From Perkinsus olseni (Eukaryota > Perkinsozoa > Perkinsida > Perkinsidae): a DNA stretch of 64,000 nt. Below, piece by piece: positions 34,308 to 46,496 of this stretch (position 1 is its first letter; each line of letters opens with the position of its first letter). Under the pieces are notes generated by a model. It was not told the DNA's origin, did no database searches, and saw only the letters and a list, made by a program, of their open reading frames with translations. A program made the translations under genes and the position numbers. The stretch lies in contig JABANP010000036.1 in the NCBI GenBank assembly GCA_013115135.1, forward strand, positions 1 through 64,000, given 5' to 3'.

Positions 34308-34726
34308 TTAGCTCACTGCGAATCGCCCCGGGCCCGATCTTCTCTGCCCATCTTTGCCGAGCCTCATGAGCTCGTCGTTCCTTTCCATCGTCCTCGACAA
34401 AAGCTGGCGCATGTCTCGAAGGTTCTCATTGTAGATCTTTTCACGATGCTGACATCAGAGATATGAGCGATATCGTATGACTGCGCCCCATAGCCTATGG
34501 GCCATAGGTACGATGGCTAGGGAGCGTAGGTGAACCAGTCTTGGACAGAGAGCCCACAGTGGTTCCGGGTCTCTTCCGAGACTGCTGTGCTCACTTCCAT
34601 TTCCTCCAGATGGCGTTTCTCCAGCCTCTCCTTCTCCTCACAAGACTCCTGCAGCTTCTGCTCCAATAGTGCGGTGTATTCTTTCAGGGGCTCGGTGTGA
34701 TAACACTGTGTCGGAATATTTCCCAT
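34308..34726 (-). CDS. N-myristoylated-type coiled-coil protein, copy 1
   Basis: Two exons, 34726-34595 (44 codons) and 34448-34308 (47 codons with stop), joined by a 146-nt GT-AG intron; both lengths are multiples of three, giving 90 residues. It starts MGNIPTQCYHT: Gly2 with a small residue at position 6 fits an N-myristoylation signal, and Cys8 could be palmitoylated. The rest is a charged coiled coil (ALLEQKLQESCEEKERLEKR, then NENLRDMRQLLSRTMERN). A membrane-attached dimerising peptide is inferred. Copy 2 at 39216-39648 keeps both splice sites and the frame, which supports real coding. Confidence 0.75.
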
Positions 34727-34999
34727 ATCGAACGGGTCACTATAATCTCGAGGAGAACGAACAGGTTTGAATTGAATCGATTGAACCGGATAGATGGAAG
34801 ATTGAATATACCTCACACAAATAAAAAAGAGCTTGCTTTCCCCAGATATTGACTTGCTAAAAAGTTGGGCTCTTTGAGACACAGGTTGCAGGCAGTGAAA
34901 ACCATCATGCATGGCATCACACTGTATGATTCATACATCGGTGGTCGTGATAGTTTTTCACACAGTATGAAGTGCCCAGCCTCCCCTGTCATCACCACC

Positions 35000-35460
35000 G
35001 CGGCTTGCAAAGTCGATGGAGCAAAGACCGAAGATCGCAACACACCATTGAGAGGAAGGAGAGAAACCACGAGTTGTTGTCTCGCGTGAAGAATAACAGT
35101 GTCGTGAAATGCAACTGGAGTTCATTACAACCTCCCGCATGTCATCTTGCAGTATGTTAAGCCAGCAGCAACCGCCGGCCAAACAGCAGCACCGGACTAG
35201 AAGGATAATCCTCGGAGGTTATTCCTGGTTATCCTGGAGCACCTTGATAACCTCGGATAACCTTGACATGACACACATATTTCAAGAAGGGTAAGCCTCA
35301 TATAATTATGCGACGAACCCTCTGTGAGCCATCGGGCATTATCCAGACTCAGTATTCCTGAGCGACTACTCTTATTTATGAAAAACATTACGCATTATAC
35401 ATTATTGCAACCCCCGTCTCCCTCCAATCCAACGTCACGATGCATGACTCACGAATCAGT
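35000..35460. other. Copy 1-specific insertion
   Basis: Flanks ccctgtcatcaccacc and cactcacaataggct are adjacent in copy 2 (39910-39940) but about 470 bp apart here. The segment contains ggataatcctcggaggttat-like repeated words and ends near a ggttcgaaacc box. No coding recognised. Could be an insertion here or a deletion in copy 2. Confidence 0.5.
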
Positions 35461-36670
35461 GGTTCGAAACCACTCACAATAGGCTCAAAGGGCGGTAAGA
35501 ACGAGTATGAATCTACTGTACCCTTGACGGTGCGACTTCAGTTCCACTCTCGCAGGAAATAGGCGCTCGCCCTGGACATGTGGAGGTGAACAGAGGAAAT
35601 TACTATCGGGCAGCCGCACAGCAATTTCCGAATGTTGGGTGCCACCTCGCCTCTACAATGGGCAGTCCAATGCGAGTGGTCGAAGTGACCCAGTAAACAA
35701 ACTTTGAAAAAAGAGTTGGCATCGAATCGAATGGTATACATAATTAAGCGCACGGAATTGGGACACACTATCTTCATCAGGTGCTACCCGTGGATCGTTG
35801 CCCATATGTACAAGACAGGAAGTCTGAATACAATTAGGTGGAACTCAATCGAACCGACAGGTCGGGATCCTGCCATTCACCAGCTGGCCTGGGGAAATGA
35901 GGGTAGTAATCCACGAGCTCTTACGGGCTAAGCTAGCGCCCATTAAATCAAGTAAATAAACAGCACCAGCGCAGAGTTATCCGTGTGACTGTTGCCAAAG
36001 AACAGGTCGATGGTTGTAAGCACTATAGTAGTTAGCGAAGGTGTACGACACCAATGTCCGACTAGTTGTCTTCCCAATTACACGATGCGCACCATTCGCC
36101 ATTATCCACATTCTTCGACTGGGTCTTCCTCGAATGTCATTCGAGATAGACCAGTCGCACGCCTGACAATGCGACCGAAGTCCGATGGAATTCGCGCGCC
36201 ACGCCTTGATTTGGCCCGCCCATAAGGGTACTCTCAGGAAATGCCCATCGGGCGCACTTTCCCACACCGACCAACTGCCGTATTACATGTGGCTCGATAG
36301 AAGCTGAGAACCGCGGGAGTACAAGAAGAAATGAGAACGTGATCGACAATCCCGTGCCCGGAAGAGGCTCTTCGACTATATATCGGTATGCTCCGGGCAA
36401 CCTCTACGGACGACTGGATGCTTACTGTGCTGTCGAAGCTCGAGCATAAATGGCACACCCTGAGGATCGACAGTGCATACCATGCGCGTCCGCCGCCGAT
36501 CACAGCACTGGAGCTCTGATAAGATTACATGCTACGGATGACGCACGACTCGTGAGGCATGAGACCGTCCGACATGATTCATTAACTCCCGCTGCGACAC
36601 AATACGGCACTTGGTGAGTGATCGTTTTGAATGGGGGGTCATTGCAGTTATCGACTACTCCATGGGCTAA

Positions 36671-36892
36671 TTAGTAGGCGAGGGGAGGCAGGCCAGCCTT
36701 CTCGCGCTCGATGGGCTCGTAGTGGACAAAAAACTTCTCGACTGCGCCGTACTTACCGTTGTTCAATTCATCCTGAGATACCGCAGTGTGATGACCAAAT
36801 AATTCATGCCTGTTGTTGGAGAACGAAACATCCCTTGCCCTGCTTACTTCTGGACGGACCAGTAGTTTACCGTTTACCACATCAATCTCGAC
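36671..36892 (-). CDS. Terminal exon, product ending EREKAGLPPLAY, copy 1
   Basis: A 74-codon frame (stop included) beginning after a cccag acceptor with VEIDVVNGKLLVRPE. An internal gtaagc...aacaacag could look like a 38-nt intron, but removing it breaks the frame, while reading through keeps it in both copies (the other at 41137-41358). The C terminus HYEPIEREKAGLPPLAY is identical between copies. Upstream exons are not located. Family unknown. Confidence 0.5.
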   Translation of the reverse strand, partial: VEIDVVNGKLLVRPEVSRARDVSFSNNRHELFGHHTAVSQDELNNGKYGAVEKFFVHYEPIEREKAGLPPLAY

Positions 36893-37064
36893 CTGGGATG
36901 AACCGAACGCATAAAACTTGCGGTTAATCCTCCTGAGAGTAGCAGCCTAGGAGGTGCTGTTATAACATTCCTCAACTCCGCGATACCACTAATCACGATA
37001 ATAATCTTCATTTATCACTCATCGCGTTGACTCAAGCGGCTCAGAGTCATTGTCAGCAAGAGTA

Positions 37065-37620
37065 TCACTCCTTCAAGGCGTATATTTCTGAATGCTCACG
37101 ATTCTCCAATACGTCCCTTATCTCGCTCATCTTCTCTGCGTCAAGCCCCTGAAGCTGTAATGATCGATTCACCGAGGCAACCGTTGCCTGGCAACGGCGC
37201 ATAAGTGCCCAACCTCGGAAACCAGGGCATCCAGCAGGCTCTGGATTTGTCTGTGGTGACTGTTGGTCTCCGCGCTGCAGTCTTGCTGCGCACACCGAGG
37301 ATTGCTGACTGCTCTCATAGGGGCCTGGAGCAGTAGCGACCACACCTACTCCAGTGGAGTTTGTAGTGTACTCCAACCGTGAGGAAAGTCCTTCCACGCG
37401 GCTAGAGCAGACTTTCCGTAGTTCTATCTTAGAGGCAACTCTGAGACAGTCTTGCGGTGGCGAAGGCCAACACGATGTCGAAGCCACGTTCGACGGTGTA
37501 ACCGGGCGGATGCATCCGACCTATTTCGAGCGAATGGCTGCTTCACCCCGTCCGCCTACCGCTGAATAGTCTCCGGCATCCTGAGTTTCTTCTCCAACAG
37601 CGCCATGTACCAACATGCCT
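37065..37620 (-). CDS. Multi-exon coiled-coil gene, duplication copy 2 (partial model)
   Basis: Segments MALLEKKLRMPETIQR near 37600, SAETNSHHRQIQSLLDALVS near 37240, and LDAEKMSEIRDVLENREH near 37110 match copy 1. The final coiled-coil exon of copy 1 (31460-31575) has no counterpart, because this copy ends at the duplication boundary. Confidence 0.42.
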
Positions 37621-37938
37621 CTAGGCAAAACTGGAAAAGGCGTCTGGCGATGATACACTCCGCTCGCATCCATTTGGTGAGGGAAGACACAAGAGGGAAG
37701 ACTGTAATACGACCTTTCCTACCCGACTACGAGCTGTCCCCCGTGACACACAGTGTGTCACACACTGAACACGAAGAAAAAACCCAGCAGTGCTGAGCAA
37801 TTTAAGTACAACGATGATCTACTGCATCACTTCGATAAAATTATTCATGCTTCGATTAAAAGACCAAATCAAATCTGAAACGTCACCTGATTATCTTCAA
37901 TGGCTCAGCCATGGGAGGACGTCGGTTGGATAAGACTC

Positions 37939-38560
37939 TCAGGAGACTCTCTGGGAGATGGCGGCGAGAGGGGGGATCATGCAGACCTTACTGAATTTGC
38001 CGCCAGTAGTTGAAAGCTCAGTACAAAGTCGAAGGTCCATCCTCGATAGCCTGAAATGAAATTTAGATAGATATATCGGCTCGTCTAAAATGCGAGTGCG
38101 CACCGCTCTTGGGGTGCTCGGGGGAGTCGCTGTAGGGCTCGTCGGACTATTCCCAGGTACCCACGGCCCTCCTAACACAGCTTGTTGCCTTGATAAAAGG
38201 GCGAGAATGGCCCTGAGCAAAAAAATGGTAATGCTAGACAAGCAATCATTCGATGGTCTAAAACGAGCGCAGGCTCATCTCCTAAAGACGATTCCCGATG
38301 AACGAGTACCTTGCCGAGGTCTCCTGAGCTGCAACGCGCTTGAAGATCTCCTCCTTAACGACAGCATGCCTCGCAATAGCTAAATAACAGAGTACAATTA
38401 AGGTTTCAAGGATTCATCATTGCGCCCCGCAGTTGGCGGGATCTACTAGGGAGCCGCTCTTACCTTTTGCTACGTTTTTCTTCACTTCACTTGTTTCCCT
38501 TTTCAGCTCCTCGATCCCCTCTAAACCCCTACATCTCCCATCGACCTAATTCAGACACCC
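37939..38560 (-). CDS. Helix-rich multi-exon gene, duplication copy 2 (partial model)
   Basis: Minus-strand exons IEELKRETSEVKKNVAK (before gtaag, near 38475), AIARHAVVKEEIFKRVAA (near 38370) and SPTSPTATPPSTPR (near 38140) parallel copy 1. A plus-strand frame at 38090-38383 with a hydrophobic start overlaps, but its copy 1 equivalent has no ATG and an early stop. Confidence 0.4.
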
Positions 38561-39215
38561 CAATCCAGCAGTCTTTTGCGGTCCAGCTCCTCTCTCTAGT
38601 ATCTCTCCGTTAACAACTACTTCCTCAACCTCCTAGCCTTCCATTGAGTGAGACATTCTGATGACTGAATGATGCGGGCCATAATGTGGCTACGTGGACT
38701 CACAAACTTCAGGAAGTTTACGGCTCAGCGCGGGCCGCAAGGCTGTTCGTTTCGACTGGGAATATACTAATATGAGCAGCAGATTACGCCGTAATCATCA
38801 CGGTAACACAATCGAATATAATAAGTAGTAAATCGACTACTCAGCAATGCGCGCCGTTTCACAATGAGAATTGGCGTTCTTTTGAAATTCAGGACCTGAA
38901 TCATTTCTACTAAATAACGTAAAAGTCTAGAGGCCCGGAGATTGGGCCTAGTGTCTCGGGAGTAGGCTGCTCACTGCTCTCTCGATTGCTGCAGTGAACC
39001 CTCCGTGTCGAATTAGAACAAAGAATGCGCATTATCGCTCGAATCAGCTCCCTCACCGCTGGACCGGCGGCGCCGGCGTCAATTCGTCAGTTTCTACGAA
39101 GTCGAGACGCGCTAACCGAGTTTATCGTAGAGCGCCACTTCTCGAATTCGATACCATTAATCTGGGAGGCGAGAGAGAGGGGCGGCAGTAGGCCACTAAG
39201 CTTGTATTCCCAGTC

Positions 39216-39648
39216 TCAAAGCCTGCAATCTAACCAGTCCAATTCGCTCACTGCGATCTTCTTCGGGCCCGATCTTCTCCGCCCATCTTTGCCGAGCCTC
39301 ATGAGCTCGTCGTTCCTTTCCATCGTCCTCGACAAAAGCTGGCGCATGTCTCGAAGGTTCTTATTGTAGATCTTTTCACGACTCTGACGGCAGAGATATG
39401 AGTCATATTATATGACTGTACCCCATAGGTACGATGGCTAGGGGAGCGTAGGTGAACCAGTTTCGGACAAAGAGCCCACAGTGGTTCCGGATCTCTTCTG
39501 AGACTGCTGTGCTCACTTTCATTTCCTCCAGATGGCGTTTCTCCAGCCTCTCCTTCTCCTCACAAGACTCCTGCAGCTTCTGCTCCAGTAGTGCGGTGTA
39601 TTCTCTCAGGGGCTCGGTGTGATAACACTGTGTCGGAATATTTCCCAT
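39216..39648 (-). CDS. N-myristoylated-type coiled-coil protein, copy 2
   Basis: Exons 39648-39517 (44 codons) and 39383-39216 (56 codons with stop), intron 133 nt, 99 residues. It starts MGNIPTQCYHTEP like copy 1, keeps the coiled coil, and has a longer, different C terminus (SGPKKIAVSELDWLDCRL), because copy 1 meets a stop earlier. Conserved splice sites and frame support a functional gene. Confidence 0.74.
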
Positions 39649-41136
39649 ATCGAACGGGTCACAATAATCTCGAGGAGAACGAACAGGTTTGAATCGAACC
39701 GATTGAACTGGATAGATGGAAGATTGAATGAACCTCACACAAGTATAAAAAGAGCTTGCTTTCCCCAGTTATTGACTTGCTAAGAAGATGGGCTCTCTGA
39801 GACACAGGTTGCAGGCAGTGAAAATCGTCATGCATGGAATCATACTGTATGATTCATACGTTGATGGTCGTGATAGTTTTTCACACAGTATGAAGTGCCC
39901 AGCCTTCCCTGTAATCACCACCACCACCACTCACAATAGGCTGAAAGGGCGGTAAGGACGAGCATGAATCTACTGTACCCTTGACGGTGCGACTTCAGTT
40001 CCACTCTCTTTTTCGCAGGAAAAAGGCGCTCGACCTGGACATGTGTCGGTGAACAGAGGAAATTACTATCGGGCAACCGCACAGCAGTTTCCGAATGTTG
40101 GGTGCTACCTCGCCTCTACAATGGACAGTGCAATGCGAGTGCTCGGAGAGAAGTGACTGAGTAAACAAACTTTGAAAAAAGAGTTGGCATCGAATCGAAT
40201 GGTATACATAATTAAGCGCACGGAATTGGGACACACTATCTTCACCAGGGGCTACCCGTGGATCGTTGTCCATATGTGCAAGGAAGGATGTCTGCATATA
40301 ATTAGGTGGAACTCAATCGAACCGGCAGGTCGGGATCCTGCCATTCACCAGCTGGCCTGGGGAAATGAGAGTAGTAACCCACGAGCTCTTACAGTCTAAG
40401 CTAGCGCCCATACAATCAAGTAAATAAGCAGCACCAGCAGAGAGTTACCCGTGTGACTGTTGCCAAAGAAGGTCGATGGTTGTAACCATTATAGTAGTTA
40501 GCGAAGGTGCACGACACCAATGTCCGACTAGTTGTCTTCCCAATTACACGATGCGCACCATTCGCAATCATCCACATTCTTCGAATGGGTCTTCCTCGAA
40601 TGTCATTCGAGATAGACCAGTCGCACGCCTGACAATGCGACCGAAGTCCGATGGAATTCGCGCGCCACACCTTGATTTGGCCCGCCCATAAGGGTACTCT
40701 CAGGAAATGCCCATCGGGCGCACTTTCCCGCACCGACCAATTGCCGTATAACATGTGGCTCGATAGAAGCTGAGAACCGCGGGAGTACAAGAAGAAATGA
40801 GAACGTGATCGACAATCCCGTGCCCGGAAGAGGCTCTTCGACTTTATATCGGTATGCTCCGAGCTACCTCTCCGGACGACTAAATGCCTACTGTGCTGTC
40901 GAGGCCCGAGCAGAAATGGTACACCCTGAGGATCGACAGTGCGAACCATGCGCGTCTGCCGCCGACCACAGGCATGGAGCTCTGATAAGACTACATGCTA
41001 CGGATGGCGCACATCTCGTGAGGTACGAGGCAGTCCGAAATGATCTATTGACGTCCACTGCGACACAATACGGCATTCAGTAGGTGATCGTTTTGAATGA
41101 GAGGTGATTGCAGTTATCGACTACTCCATGGGCTAA

Positions 41137-41358
41137 TTAGTAGGCGAGGGGAGGCAGGCCAGCCTTCTCGCGCTCGATGGGCTCGTAGTGGACCAGGAAC
41201 TTCTCGACTGCGCCGTACTTGCCATTGTTCCATCCATCCTGAAATATCGCAGCAGGATGACCAAAGAACTCATGCCTGTCGTTGGAGAACGGCACCGCCC
41301 TAGTTTTGCTTACTTCTGAACGGACCAGCAGTTTGCCATTCACCACATCGATCTCGAC
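41137..41358 (-). CDS. Terminal exon, product ending EREKAGLPPLAY, copy 2
   Basis: 74 codons including stop, in register with 36671-36892. Differences are scattered (for example HEFFGHPAAIF versus HELFGHHTAVS), while the last 17 residues are unchanged. Confidence 0.5.
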   Translation of the reverse strand, partial: VEIDVVNGKLLVRSEVSKTRAVPFSNDRHEFFGHPAAIFQDGWNNGKYGAVEKFLVHYEPIEREKAGLPPLAY

Positions 41359-41746
41359 CTGGGACGGATCCGAACGCATAAAACTTGCGGTTAATCCTCT
41401 TGATTGGCACAGCCGAGGAGGTGCTGTTATAAAATTCCTCAACTCTGAGATACCGCCAGTCCGTCAAGACAGAACTCGCGTCATCCGATTACCTAATGTC
41501 CACAGGGTCATCGCGATTCATGCTGTGGTACGGAAACTCCGGCCTTCCAGTTAGAAGCGGATGGGCCTGGAACTTGCCCGAGGAACCGAGGCCGCCAGCG
41601 GACTTCCTAAAATGCAGTCGCTGACCAGAGCCTCGAGTTTCTCCCTCACCTAGGGCTCGGTGTTCCCTTACTGTCTGTCGGGCTTGGTCTACTCAGAGGG
41701 CGAGACGTCGTTGCTCCCTACCGGGGAGATGCAGCCAACAGGCATA

Positions 41747-42741
41747 TCATGAATACGGGAGTACCATGAAGATTTTTAGGCGGCGTATTTCCTCTCGGAG
41801 ATCATCAATGAGGGCGTCCTTGCCAGCAAGCTGAGCCTTCAGCTTCTTAATGGACTCTCCGCGTGGACTCTAATCAGGTGAACATGCGATCACTATGACC
41901 GTCGTCCAAGCTGCCCGGCTACCTCTCCCGTGGGCCCGTTGAGTACCGTCTGGTTTCTAGCCTCGAGCTCCCGCTCAAGCTGCGTGATGTACTTGGTCTT
42001 CGAAGCCAGGGAGGCCTTCAGGTCAGCAATCTGCACTGCGAAGATGCAGACGGGCAGTTTAGCGGCCTCTAATTTACCGTGCGCGTCGAGGCTGCGTCGG
42101 CTTTAAGAGGGGAATTCTGAACAAAAACGAACCATCTCTGCGGTGTTCCAATACGAAGAATCACTTTTCCTGTCCGTGTGGGAGTCACCGCGCTGACGGT
42201 TTGCTTCGCCTACAACGACTTCGTCACCACCAGCTCTCGGGCAACGAAACTCGCTCACCTCAGGCCGTTGAATTCTAGACATATCCTGAGGCTGGCCAGG
42301 TCGACCACTCGGTGGCGCCTGTAGACCATTCCCCAACCCGCCAGCTGCGCCAACCGCTAAGCCTATACAACGTGACATAATCCCGCTACTACAGAGCTGC
42401 TGCCCGGTACCCGCCCTGTTGACAGTGTTTCCTGCAACTTGAGGAACTCCCTGACCATACGACACTGGAAATGGGTTGCCTCCCAGAGGGCGCAGTCCTT
42501 GAGTTTGAACAGGAGGCTGACCCTGCGGATGGGGCGGCTGGGCGTATTGGGCCGTCGCCCCAGTCGGGCTCGGCACAGAAGGAGCTCTAGCCACGTTGAA
42601 TTGTGCCGCCTGATGAGGACATCTCACACACGGTTCGCCTCCGATGACCCACCGCGAACTGAGGTCCTTGGCCAGCGCCAACCCTCCAAACATACGAGGG
42701 AACTGAGGCATACCCTGTTGCTGCTGTTGATGACCGAACAT
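41747..42741 (-). CDS. Q/P/G-rich coiled-coil protein
   Basis: ATG at 42741 opens MFGHQQQQQGMPQFP followed by a Gln/Pro/Gly-rich disordered region with CVRCPH. Toward the 3' end two coiled-coil exons appear: ADLKASLASKTKYITQLERE (about 42030-41925) and IKKLKAQLAGKDALIDDLRE (to the stop at 41747). The last two join cleanly in phase (gag|gtagcc ... gattag|agt). The junction between the Q-rich part and the coiled coil is inferred through gtgacg...ttgttcag near 42110-42220. Family unknown; nucleic-acid or scaffold roles are possible for such composition. Confidence 0.55.
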
Positions 42742-43089
42742 TTAGAAAGAATTCCCTGGTCGCTGCGCAGCACCACCTATTACCTTCGTAAAGATGACAA
42801 GGCAACGACACTGTGTTGCTGATAGAAACCATGAGTCACAAACATTCGTTAAAAGCAGTCATGATCGAACTTTCCAATCATCAAAAACTTCATAAGCTCC
42901 AACCAAGCAAGAGCAGCCATCACCCTCCACGACTCCTATTCTCACGTTGTGCCCAAGTGACCACGTACTTGGGCAGCCATTGGCCCTCTTCACCGCCCTC
43001 CTCCTTCAAGCCGTAGTACATCATCGGAGTCTCATATCTAAGACAGGATCTCACCAGTTTCTCTGGGCTGTTCTCAACCTGGCACCAAC

Positions 43090-46064
43090 TCACTTGCAAT
43101 AGAACCTCTCCCCACGTTCCATGCTGGCATATTCTGGGTTCTCGTGGATGTACTTCAAGGCAGCAGTAACTGTGCCAGAGGTCTCCCACATCTCATTGTA
43201 GTTGTCAACAACAGGCGCTTGGCTCGAGGGCAGCTCCGGCTTCTTAATTGGCTCTGACATTGGACCCAGTACAGCTCATGGCGGGTAGTTCTCTACATGA
43301 CCGATGGCGAGCCCGTCAGATAAAAAAAGACGAACCAGCAGCATTTCCCGAGCATCCACATTACTCTTTTCGGGCGACTTGCCCCCTCCAGCATCAGCCG
43401 AGCTATGCTGCTTGGCAGGCTTGGCCTCATACTTGATCTCCTCCGTGTGACTTGGAGTATCATCTCTCTGATGACTTGAAGACGCTCCACTGGAAACCTG
43501 CAGTAACAAGAAATATGATCATGGTATTTACAGAATGACTATCAGACATTACCCTCGGCTGGAATTTCTTCTCACTGTTCCCCTTGCTCTCCCTCCTGTG
43601 CCTCTCGGTCTGCCATTCCGGTCCAAAGCGAGCGTCCCTCGCAGATCGAATCTTCCTAAGATCAAGGAAAGAATGGAGACGCTCTCCATGGAGCACTTCC
43701 TTACGATCTCTGAATCCTGACGACCTCTGGGCCCTCCTTGTCACAGATATAGTCCCAGAAAGGGTCGCTGGCAGGAATCAGGGCGGCTATCTCGGCAGGG
43801 ATCCCAGCCATGATCGAACCAAGCATACACATCATAGCCTAAGAAAAAGAATAACACTTACCATCCCGACTCATCCGTACCTGTGCCCAGGCCTCCTTGC
43901 TCTGCAATGAGGTATAGGCTCCACCGATGTCCAGCACCAGGCCACCCTTGTCCATGAAGCTAGCCCTATAGCGGAACCTTCCCACCTGAAAACAGCGAGG
44001 ACGCAGTGGCCTTCAGCAAAAACAATACTCACCTCCTCAACAACAGCTTCCCCCCACCACAGCATGAGATTATCCACAAAATCATCCCGACTCCACGATA
44101 CACCCGGGATGCATTCGCCACCACACCACTGCCCGTTGGTACGGTTATACTCTCCCACATTGTACCACTGCAGCTCCAGCATAGCGTCATTCTCTCTCTT
44201 GAACCTGTCGCTCAGGAATAGCATCATAAGTAGCTGCAACGCTACTACAGGCGAGCCATGAAGTCATCATCGTCGATATTATCCTGGTCATAGGCCCTAC
44301 TGCGCCTCCAGGCGCCACATCCACTAGGCTTCTCTGAAAATCGGCGGAGATCTCAGCGCGTAGCAGATAGACGGAGCAAAGTCACCAGTAGGAGCCTCAG
44401 GTGGGGGCATGTTCTTATTCCAGCCAACGTACTCCCAGAAGATATCAAACTGAGGGGCATTCTGGGCGACCATCTTAGCGTCAGGGATCCCAGCAGCGAG
44501 GGCAGCGAGGATCGGCATCACCGCACGGCACATCGCAGGAGTACCAATACCTGAACACCACCGATTCAGCCAACGATATGCTACCCTCTTCTTACAGGCC
44601 ACTGCTTTGTGTGTGTCGTCAGGCAAATAAACTCCACCCTTGTCGCCCGGGTAGCGCGAGTCCTTCTGTTTGGACTTCCATCCAACCGTACTGGTTCGAG
44701 GTCTCCAGCGAGTACCCAGCTTGTCCAGAACACAGTCGGGCCAGACTTGTTGGCAGTACCTTGAGAGAGCGACCACAATGAGGGACCCGAGGCGCCGCAA
44801 AGTTGTACCAAATAAGGTTTCCGGTGGTGATGTTGAGACCAAAGTCGAGCTCGGCTCGGATGTAGTCCCCTCCCTGATACGTCCGCTGCACTTGTTCGAA
44901 CATTTTCTCGTATCTGACATATTCAGAACTGTCGTGGACAGGACGGCCAAGCTGATGGTCACTTCTGTTGGGCAGCAGTGCCTTCTAACCTCTTCCACGG
45001 CGGAGGGCAAGCCTCGATGTCCTTCCTGGCCGCCTCTACCTGAAGCTTGATTGTCCACCAAGAATCATACCAACCACAAGCCCCACATGCTGACGACACT
45101 TATCAGTCCACATAACCTGCCTGTACTGTTTTACCGCCACCGAAGTCTTTGCCGTCGGAGTCCTGGGTGTAGGATCGATACCTACGACAGACGCTCACTG
45201 GGGATCCACACATGCAGGTGGGACGCTCACTTCGCCCTCTTTCCCTTCTCGTCTGGCTGCTTCTTAATATGAGTAGCTGGTGGACGCTCCCGAACCTACG
45301 ACCACTTCCAAGGCACAGCAGGCCTCTACCAACTTACCAAGTTAAGATCCTCCAGCCAGTCCCACCACTCGCTAGCCGCAGGGCAGACCATCGCCGCCTG
45401 CAGCCACCAGCGTAGCAGGAGTTGCTCCTTCGCTCGCTGCTTACGTTAGGAGAGATTCCCAGTGCATAACCAGCTCCCACCACAGCCATCGCCCTCACAC
45501 TCTCGACACGGCCTTGGACCTTCACAGCCCAAGGTCCCGTGTTATGACTGCTGAGCAGGAATATGCCTGTCCTGTCGGGGAGCCAACCGCGACCTATGAC
45601 GAGACACCTCAGAGAGAAGCGAGCCAAGGGCCATCACGACCATACCCGATTCCGTCTTCTTGCCGATCTCAGGACGCCACCCTTCGTCGAACTTATCCCT
45701 TTCAATCTTGTACCACACGTTACAGTAGGCGACGAGATCGTTCTCATCGACCTTACGCCGATTAGCGCCTTGAATCTCGAAGCACAGGTATCTAAGGTAC
45801 GAAACGAGTCCGAGCAAGATGCGAGGACGCGCGAGGCGACAGCCAGTCTGATAGGCAACACTAGTGAACACAGGAGATGACTACCACTCCAGGCATCTAT
45901 TCAAACGCCGGAACACTGGGGGAACACAGAAGACTGAGGAGATGAACGCCCGTGATTGGTAAGAGTAGCAGAGAGCCTTACTTCCCCTGACTGTTCTCGG
46001 CATCCCTCCTAGCCTTCTCAATCACATCAATGAGAGCACCGTTCGCCTTCTCGCTGTAGGACAT
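43090..46064 (-). CDS. Triple-repeat protein of unknown family, array unit 1
   Basis: ATG at 46064 (MSYSEKANGAL), stop at 43090 after RGERFYCK. A dozen or more exons with short introns give about 600 residues without signal peptide or membrane segment. Three internal segments share a pattern: a Trp-rich lead (EGWRPE / TRWRPR / LMLWWGEA), a D-K/R-x-G-hydrophobic turn (PDRTGIFLL / GDKGGVYLP / MDKGGLVLD), a small-residue helix (AVVGAGYALGI / PILAALAAGIPDA / MLGSIMAGIPAEI) and an aromatic end (EWWDWLEDL / FDIFWEYVG / DPFWDYICD). That suggests three diverged repeats of about 150 residues. Exon near 45140-45180 reads out of frame relative to units 2 and 3 by one base. No known family recognised. 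Confidence 0.7.
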
Positions 46065-46496
46065 CAGGAAAGTGTAAAAACAACACGAAGGGTCTGCAGC
46101 ACGTCCCTTCCAGCATCACGCAGTACAAGATACGGAGAGTTTCGTGGCGCGCGACAATGCTCCACGAACGAACAAATTGATTGTGTGCCCATGAGTGTTT
46201 CAGGCTAGCAGCTGCGAGCGTAGCATAACGCGCAGGCCCTAGAATTGATATGAACCAATGGTAACCGATCTACGGCACACCTACGTTGAGCACCACCGTC
46301 AAAGAAAACCGGGCTCGCTGGGAGTTACGAAACACACAACAGTGGACATGTTCATACAGTCTTTCAAGCTCAACTTAGTTGCACGGGTCAGCCGCCACGT
46401 ACGCCGCATAGATTGCCGGTCACGACGAACTTCGGTAGCCATATTTGCCTGCCATCTCCTGGCTTCGAGCCAAGATACAGGTCCGATGTCTCGTAT

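Larger units (their letters stand above)
31620..36930. repeat. Large duplication, copy 1
   Basis: Colinear with 37065-41460: coiled-coil gene, helix-rich exons, MGN-starting gene and the terminal exon ending EREKAGLPPLAY all recur in the same order and strand. Copy 1 has extra blocks at about 32470-33105 and 35000-35460 that copy 2 lacks. Confidence 0.85.
37065..41460. repeat. Large duplication, copy 2
   Basis: Second copy of 31620-36930. It has its own extra block around 38660-38990. Confidence 0.85.

Noticed and set aside
35440..35480. ggttcgaaacc box resembling a tRNA T-arm
   Set aside because: No acceptor stem, D-arm or anticodon arm can be built around it.
36810..36847. Apparent 38-nt GT-AG intron
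   Set aside because: Removing it breaks the reading frame; reading through keeps a frame conserved in both duplication copies.
38090..38383. Plus-strand frame with a hydrophobic N terminus
   Set aside because: Its counterpart in duplication copy 1 lacks the ATG and has an early stop, while the minus strand shows conserved splice sites and coiled-coil exons in both copies.
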